From: Acidobacteriota bacterium
GTDB lineage: Bacteria > Acidobacteriota > Thermoanaerobaculia > Multivoradales > JBCCEF01
DNA length: 64,000 bases
Reading direction: 5' to 3'
Assembly: GCA_039030395.1 (NCBI GenBank)
Contig: JBCCEF010000001.1
Location: 572,798-636,797 of the forward strand
The notes below the pieces were generated by a model. The model did no database searches, was not told the origin of the DNA, and saw only the letters and a list, made by a program, of their open reading frames with translations. Below, piece after piece: positions 59,357 to 64,000 of this stretch. Numbering within the stretch: the stretch's first letter is position 1; the number at the start of each line of letters is the position of its first letter. The position numbers and the translations under genes are program-made.

Positions 59357-60166
59357 TTGACCCTGCCGAATGACGGATCGACTCCGCCGCTAGGGACTCC
59401 AGAAAGCGAGGTCCCGACAACGCGGGAGCCCTCTCCAGACGACCGGACCTGGGGAGCCCTCGCTTCCCTACTGCTGTCCGGCGCCGTCTTCCTCTTCTAC
59501 AGCCTGGTGCAAGGCTTCGGCATCGTCGCGGTGCTGGTGGTCCAGCCCTACGGCGAATTGAACGCCTTCGAGCCCGAACGCCTCATCAACCAATACTTCG
59601 GCCAGATCCTGTGGGTCGGCACCCTCATTGCCTTGCCCGTCGCCCTCGTCGCCCTGTGGCTGCTGACTCGCCTGAGGCGCCCCGGCGGCGTGGCCCAGTA
59701 CCTCGGCCTGCGGGGGTTCCGCTGGTGGCAAGGATTGCTCTGGCTGGCGGCCACCTACGCCTTGGTGACCGCCATCACCTACGTCGCCACCGTCTTCGAG
59801 CGCCCGCCGATCCCGGACTTCATAGAGCAGGCGATGACCACCGCCGGCTTCATGCCTGGTCTGGTGTTGGCCGTTGGCCTGGCGGCGCCGATCATCGAAG
59901 AGTTGCTGTTTCGCGGCTTTCTCTACGAAGGGCTGGCCAAAAGCCGTTTGGGTGAGGTGGGCGCCATCGTGCTGATCAGCGCCCTGTTCGCGGTGATCCA
60001 CCTACAGTACGACGCCTTCGACATGTTCTCGGTGTTCCTCCTCGGGCTCCTGTTCGGTATCGTCCGCTGGCAAACCGGTTCGACCTGGCTGGCGATCCTC
60101 CTGCACGCCGCGATCAACCTTTTCGCCCTCTTCCAGTCGCACCGCTACCTGGAGAGCATCCTTTGA
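59357..60166 (+). CDS. CPBP-family intramembrane metalloprotease (CAAX protease-like)
   Basis: 269 residues from TTG 59357. About seven membrane spans. Motif 1 is APIIEELLFRGFLYEGL (Glu-Glu-x-x-x-Arg), with motif 2 ALFAVIHLQYDAFDMFSVFLLGL and motif 3 ILLHAAINLFAL supplying the His and Asn of the active site. Family roles include prenyl-protein processing and bacteriocin immunity; the substrate here is unknown. The stop overlaps the antiporter TTG start by three bases, so the two are coupled. Confidence 0.88.
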   Translation: MTLPNDGSTPPLGTPESEVPTTREPSPDDRTWGALASLLLSGAVFLFYSLVQGFGIVAVLVVQPYGELNAFEPERLINQYFGQILWVGTLIALPVALVALWLLTRLRRPGGVAQYLGLRGFRWWQGLLWLAATYALVTAITYVATVFERPPIPDFIEQAMTTAGFMPGLVLAVGLAAPIIEELLFRGFLYEGLAKSRLGEVGAIVLISALFAVIHLQYDAFDMFSVFLLGLLFGIVRWQTGSTWLAILLHAAINLFALFQSHRYLESIL

Positions 60167-61425
60167 GCCTGCTCGCCGTCGCCGGAGTCTTGATCACCCT
60201 CACCGCCTTGCTGGCATGGCTCAACGAGCGCACCCTGCGCCTGCCGCCGGCGATCGGCGTGATGGTCGGTGGATTCCTGGCGTCCTTGGCGGTGCTGGGG
60301 CTGGGAGCGGCGGGCTTCGGCACCCGAGAATGGGCCGGCCAGCTCCTCGCGCGGGTGCCCTTCGACGACCTGCTGATGGAGGGCATGCTGAGCTACCTGC
60401 TGTTCGCCGGGGCGCTCCATGTGGACCTCTCGGAACTGCTCCGCCAGCGCTGGACGGTGCTGACCTTGGCCACCGTCGGAGTGGTGTTTTCGACCTTCCT
60501 GGTGGGCGGAGCCATCGTCTTTCTGCTGCCGCTCCTCGGTCTGGCCCTACCGTTCGCCTTTGCCCTGCTCTTTGGCTCGCTGATCTCGCCGACGGATCCG
60601 ATCGCCGTTCTCGCCATCCTCAAGAAGGCCGGCGCGCCGTCGGAGCTGCGTTCGCTGATCACCGGCGAGTCCCTGTTCAACGACGGCGTGGGCGTGGTGG
60701 TGTTCTCGGTCATCGCCGGCATCGCCGTCCACGGCCGCCAACTCGACCCGGCGAGCATCGGCCTGCTGTTCGTCGAAGAGGCGATCGGCGGGGTGATCTT
60801 CGGCTTGGGCCTGGGCTTCGTCGCGTACCACCTGCTGCGCCGGGTGGATGACCACTCCGTCGAGGTGTTGATCACCCTGGCGACGGTGCAGGGCGGCTAT
60901 GCCCTGGCCCTCGCCCTCCACACCTCCGGCCCCATCGCCATGGTGGTGGCCGGCCTGTTCATCGGCAACCGCGGGCGAATGTTCGCCATGTCCGACAACG
61001 TGCGCCGCCGTCTCGATGAATTCTGGGAGATGACGGACGAAATCCTGAACGCGATCCTGTTTTTGATCATCGGCCTCGAAGTGCTGGTGCTCGATTGGAG
61101 CCCGGCCAAAATCATCGCCGGCCTGGTGGCCATCCCGCTGGTGCTGGGCGCCCGCTGGCTGACCGTCGGCGGCGCCGTCACCGCCCGCCGCCGGCGGCGG
61201 ACCTTCCCGCCGGGCACCGTTCGCCTGATGACCTGGGGCGGACTGCGCGGCGGCATCTCCGTCGCCCTCGCCCTGTCGCTGCCGCCGAGCTCGGAGCGCG
61301 ACCTGATCGTCGCCATCACCTATGTCGTGGTGTTCTTCTCGATCCTGGTGCAAGGGCTCACCGTCGGTCCGCTGGTGCGGCTGCTCTCGCACCCCAAAAC
61401 CGTCCCGGGAGGGACTGCGGCATGA
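60163..61425 (+). CDS. CPA1-family Na+/H+ antiporter (NhaP-like)
   Basis: 420 residues; TTG start overlapping the CPBP stop (ATCCTTTGAG, purine-rich GGAGAG upstream). Twelve or so spans. Family motifs include LLFGSLISPTDPIAVLAILK and GESLFNDGVGVVVFSV (the conserved Asp pair region), and WGGLRGGISVALAL near the C-terminus. Exchanges Na+ (or K+) for H+ in pH and ion homeostasis. The stop overlaps the ATG of the Omp85 gene (ATGA). Confidence 0.93.
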   Translation: MSLLAVAGVLITLTALLAWLNERTLRLPPAIGVMVGGFLASLAVLGLGAAGFGTREWAGQLLARVPFDDLLMEGMLSYLLFAGALHVDLSELLRQRWTVLTLATVGVVFSTFLVGGAIVFLLPLLGLALPFAFALLFGSLISPTDPIAVLAILKKAGAPSELRSLITGESLFNDGVGVVVFSVIAGIAVHGRQLDPASIGLLFVEEAIGGVIFGLGLGFVAYHLLRRVDDHSVEVLITLATVQGGYALALALHTSGPIAMVVAGLFIGNRGRMFAMSDNVRRRLDEFWEMTDEILNAILFLIIGLEVLVLDWSPAKIIAGLVAIPLVLGARWLTVGGAVTARRRRRTFPPGTVRLMTWGGLRGGISVALALSLPPSSERDLIVAITYVVVFFSILVQGLTVGPLVRLLSHPKTVPGGTAA

Positions 61426-63098
61426 AGGTCCGCCGTTTTCTCACCTTCGCCGGCGCCGGGTTGCTGGCCCTCGGCGCGATCGTCAGCGCTCCGCTGGCGG
61501 CCCAGTCGATCGACTACGGCTCGGAATCGCCCATCCCGTCGGACGAAGCCCTGGAAGCCTCCGAAGCAGTGATCGGTGAGATCGTCGTCCGGACCGGCAA
61601 CGTCTTCGATACGGACGATCCGGCGGAATCGAAGGTCCTGTTTCGCTTCGCCAACCGCGTCCACCGCACCACCCGCCCGGCGGTGATCGAGGATTTGTTG
61701 CTGTTTCGCAGCGGCGATCTCTACTCGCGCCGCATCCTCGACGAAACGGAGCGCCTGCTGCGCTCGAAACGCTACCTGTATGACGCCCAGATCCGGCCGA
61801 TCCACTACGGCGGCAATCGCGTCGACCTGGAGGTGGTCACCCGCGACGTGTGGACCCTCACCGCCGGCCTGGGGTTCTCGCGCAGCGGAGGCGAAAACTC
61901 GACCCGCTTCGAAGTGCAGGAGAGCAACTTTCTCGGTACCGGTCGCGAGATCATCGTCGAGCGCACCGAAGACGTGGACCGCACCCGGGAACTGGTGGCC
62001 TTCGCCGACCGCTCCCTGGGCGGCACCCACGCCCAACTCGAACTGTGGCTCGCCAACATGAGCGACGGCTCCCTACAGCGGCTCGAGCTCGAACGCCCCT
62101 TCGTCTCCCTCGACGCACGCTGGGGTTCCGGTCTCTTCGTGCGGGTAGAGGACCGGGTAGACCCGTTCTACCTCGCCGGCCGAGAGGTCGATCGCTTCCG
62201 CCACCAGCGCACCTATGCGGAATTCTATTGGGGACGCTCCAAAGGCTTGAGGAACGGCTGGACCCGCCGCCTGTTGACCGGCTACACCTACGACGAACGG
62301 CAGTTCGGCAACCGGCGGGTCGAGTCCTTCAGCCGCTTCCAGCCGAGGGACCGCACCCTGTCGTATCCCTGGCTCGGCTTCGAAGTGATCGAAGACCGGT
62401 TCCTCGAAACCAACGACCTCGACCAACTCCAGCGCACCGAGGACTTTTTCATCGGGCGCCGCTTCCACGGCAAACTGGGCTATTCGCCGGAGGCCCTCGG
62501 CGGCGACCAGGAGCGGTGGGTTTTCGACAGCGGCTTTTCGAGCGGCCATCCGATCGGCGACCAGCGGATGTTGCTGCTCTCCGGCGGCCTCACCTCGCGC
62601 TGGGCCGACGGCCAAGAGCAGAACCTGATGGCGAATCTGCGGGCACGCTTCTACCAGCGCAACTTCGGCAACAACCTGTTCTTCGTCTCCGCCGAAGTGG
62701 ACGCCACCCAGCAGGCGGACATTGAAACGCAGCTTCTGCTCGGCGGCGATTCGGGATTGCGCGGATACCCTCTGCGCTACCAGGACGGCAACCGGCGCTT
62801 CCTCGTCACCCTCGAACAGCGCTTCTACACCGACTGGCACCTCTTCCAGCTAGTCCACGTCGGCGGCGCCGTCTTCTTCGACATCGGCCGCGCCTGGTTC
62901 GACGGCGAAGATCCGCTCCTCATCCGCGGCCCGGAATACACCGACAAAGTGCTCAAAGACATCGGCTTTGGCCTGCGCCTCTCCTCCAGCCGCTCCGGCC
63001 AGGGCTCCATGATCCATCTCGACGTCGCCTTCCCCCTCGACCGCGACGACTCGATCAGCGGCGTGCAGTGGCTGATCTCGACCAAAGAGACGTTCTAG
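61422..63098 (+). CDS. POTRA / Omp85-family outer-membrane protein
   Basis: 558 residues from ATG 61422 (GGGAGGG ten bases upstream). Signal peptide 1-28 ends LAAQ. One POTRA-like domain (about 48-135, VIGEIVVRTGNVFDTDDP through VDLEVVTRDVWTL) precedes a 16-strand barrel. The Omp85 lid-lock motif reads LLLGGDSGLRGYPLRY ((V/I)RG(F/Y) type), and the barrel ends near HLDVAFPLDRDDSISGVQW, with terminal Phe. With a single POTRA it is unlike BamA (five) and closer to smaller Omp85/surface-antigen-domain proteins (TamA/two-partner-like). Coupled by ATGA to the antiporter. Confidence 0.88.
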   Translation: MKVRRFLTFAGAGLLALGAIVSAPLAAQSIDYGSESPIPSDEALEASEAVIGEIVVRTGNVFDTDDPAESKVLFRFANRVHRTTRPAVIEDLLLFRSGDLYSRRILDETERLLRSKRYLYDAQIRPIHYGGNRVDLEVVTRDVWTLTAGLGFSRSGGENSTRFEVQESNFLGTGREIIVERTEDVDRTRELVAFADRSLGGTHAQLELWLANMSDGSLQRLELERPFVSLDARWGSGLFVRVEDRVDPFYLAGREVDRFRHQRTYAEFYWGRSKGLRNGWTRRLLTGYTYDERQFGNRRVESFSRFQPRDRTLSYPWLGFEVIEDRFLETNDLDQLQRTEDFFIGRRFHGKLGYSPEALGGDQERWVFDSGFSSGHPIGDQRMLLLSGGLTSRWADGQEQNLMANLRARFYQRNFGNNLFFVSAEVDATQQADIETQLLLGGDSGLRGYPLRYQDGNRRFLVTLEQRFYTDWHLFQLVHVGGAVFFDIGRAWFDGEDPLLIRGPEYTDKVLKDIGFGLRLSSSRSGQGSMIHLDVAFPLDRDDSISGVQWLISTKETF

Positions 63099-63278
63099 AC
63101 CTACCCACACGGCCCCAAAGTGGACTCAAAGCCTCGGTTCTGTTATTTTTGTGCGCATGAAAATAGAAGTCTGCTTGTGGCTCATAGATCATCCGGAGCC
63201 TGCCAAAGCGGGACCCCGCGATGAATGACCGTCTTCCGCTCCCGCCCAAGAACGGCGGCGCGCTACAATTCCCTGAGG

Positions 63279-63551
63279 ATGAAAACAAAGAAAGCCGGCC
63301 CCGGCCGACCTCGCACCCGGAGCGAGGACATCGTGGTGTTCAACGCGCAGCTCACCAGCCGAGCACGCAACCGCCTGAAAGCCCTCGCCCAGGTCGAAGA
63401 CGACTACGCCTACAAGATCCTGGAGAGCGCCTTCTGGTCGATGTGGGAATCCCTGCCGCCGCGAAGGAGGGAAGCGGCGGAAAAGATCGCAAAGGCCCTG
63501 GAGTCCATCCGCGAGACGAGCAGAGCCCAAAGCCCGGGAAAAAACGGCTAG
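63279..63551 (+). CDS. Small basic RHH-like DNA-binding protein
   Basis: 90 residues from ATG 63279 (an in-frame ATG at 63225 adds 18). The N-terminus KTKKAGPGRPRTRSED contains an AT-hook-like GRPRTR. A ribbon-helix-helix-like segment follows (IVVFNAQLTSRARNRLKALAQ and DYAYKILESAFWSMWE). TACAAT ends nine bases before the ATG. Solitary CopG-like regulators often autoregulate; no toxin partner is seen. Lies just before the insertion sequence. Confidence 0.65.
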   Translation: MKTKKAGPGRPRTRSEDIVVFNAQLTSRARNRLKALAQVEDDYAYKILESAFWSMWESLPPRRREAAEKIAKALESIRETSRAQSPGKNG

Positions 63552-63599
63552 AGAACACGCCCAAGAAGAAACGCGCCGTGCCCTCCCCGCTCACCTGGG

Positions 63600-64000
63600 G
63601 CGGAGGTATAACCGAAAGTTGTGTATGGCGGGATGAGACAGGCGGCATATCCTGGGTCTGAAATTCGGATCCATGACCGCCCGGTGGCTGCCGGGCAGGA
63701 GATATGCCGCCATGACCGAGTGTAGCTCGAAGTTGGTTTCCTTTCCCCAAGAAACGGCTGTCGATGCGCTGAGCGAGGTGCTTCGCCGCGGTGCTCGGGA
63801 GCTTTTGGCCCATGCGATCGAGCAGGAAGTGACGGAGTACGTGAGTGCCCGGCATGATCTGGTCGACCCGGAGGGTCGTCGTCTTGTGGTTCGCAACGGC
63901 CATCTGCCGGAGCGTGTGCTCCAGACGCCTCTCGGCAGTCTTTCGGTCCAACAGCCTCGGGTGCGAGATCGGCGTCCTGCGGCCGAGCGGGAAGGCTTCC
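63600..64000 (+). mobile_element. IS256-family insertion sequence, left part
   Basis: The element begins near 63600-63630, where the sequence changes character (GAGGTATAACCGAAAGTTGTG), and continues past the edge. Leader DNA forms an imperfect hairpin: GGCGGCATATCCTG (about 63641) with CAGGAGATATGCCGCC just before the transposase ATG, and an inner CCCGG/CCGGG stem. The exact terminal repeat cannot be fixed without the other end. Confidence 0.75.
63712..64000 (+). CDS. IS256-family (Mutator-type) transposase, 3'-truncated by window edge
   Basis: First 96 residues of a DDE transposase. The N-terminal region reads SEVLRRGARELLAHAIEQEV, TEYVSARHDLVDPEGRRLVV, RNGHLPERVLQTPLGSLSVQ and QPRVRDRR, as in IS256/Mutator transposases (VRNGYxPER...VPRVRDR). 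ATG 63712 follows AGGAG by ten bases; an in-frame ATG at 63673 would add 13 residues. The ribosome-binding site is within the leader hairpin. Confidence 0.92.
   Translation, partial: MTECSSKLVSFPQETAVDALSEVLRRGARELLAHAIEQEVTEYVSARHDLVDPEGRRLVVRNGHLPERVLQTPLGSLSVQQPRVRDRRPAAEREGF

Overview
The window is 64 kb of high-GC bacterial chromosome carrying many exported, lipid-anchored and outer-membrane proteins: a TonB-dependent receptor, a POTRA/Omp85 protein, lipobox lipoproteins and a Tat system. It is therefore a diderm. Gene content resembles Acidobacteriota: threonine-type sulfatase-fold proteins ending in LGYL, Ig-like GWALD repeat proteins, DUF2330 and DUF2911 proteins, and a CdaA-type c-di-AMP synthase next to folP. 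This is inference from gene content; no 16S rRNA is present. Codon usage is uniform and GC-rich, and the clearest foreign DNA is an IS256-family element cut by the right edge.

Layout. 1-9.1 kb: a truncated sulfatase-fold enzyme, tatC and a tatA/B gene, a C-terminal processing protease, an Ig-like repeat protein, an HDAC-family deacetylase, and an ECF sigma factor divergent from a lipoprotein sulfatase-fold enzyme. 9.2-13.2 kb: rpmG, tRNA-Asp, tRNA-Val, a Mn-type superoxide dismutase, an ArsR-type regulator, and a CAT-anticodon tRNA immediately before tilS. 13.3-19.9 kb: a compact housekeeping run of ftsH, folP, cdaA, a YbbR/CdaR gene, glmM and pdxJ, linking proteolysis, folate, c-di-AMP, cell-wall amino sugar and vitamin B6 synthesis. 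19.9-32.1 kb: sfsA, an iron-regulated TonB receptor with a Fur-like box, a kelch/PQQ-propeller fusion, an RnfD-like membrane protein paired with DUF2330, DUF2911, a secreted protein and a MoxR ATPase.

32.4-47.9 kb: a GT87-type glycosyltransferase, a YHS protein, a large TraB-like protein, asparaginase I, an STT3/AglB/PglB-like oligosaccharyltransferase, SMUG-type uracil-DNA glycosylase, a HELLH membrane protein, an exported glutaredoxin, and a leftward run fadJ-like, DoxX-like, small membrane protein, leuS. 48-63 kb: two divergent secreted proteins sharing a tandem C-terminal domain, a CPA2 antiporter, a patatin protein whose catalytic domain is interrupted by many membrane spans, an alpha/beta-hydrolase lipoprotein, and a translationally coupled CPBP protease / CPA1 antiporter / Omp85 trio.

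The less ordinary signals are these. A dispersed palindromic intergenic repeat (two full copies, one partial) supplies the stop codon of the adjacent gene in all three places. A MITE with perfect 24-bp ends abuts leuS. At least eight genes have a -10-like hexamer only 6-9 nt before the start codon, suggesting leaderless mRNAs. Finally, there are the split patatin, the paired C-terminal-domain proteins and the oligosaccharyltransferase. I found no CRISPR array, prophage or rRNA operon.
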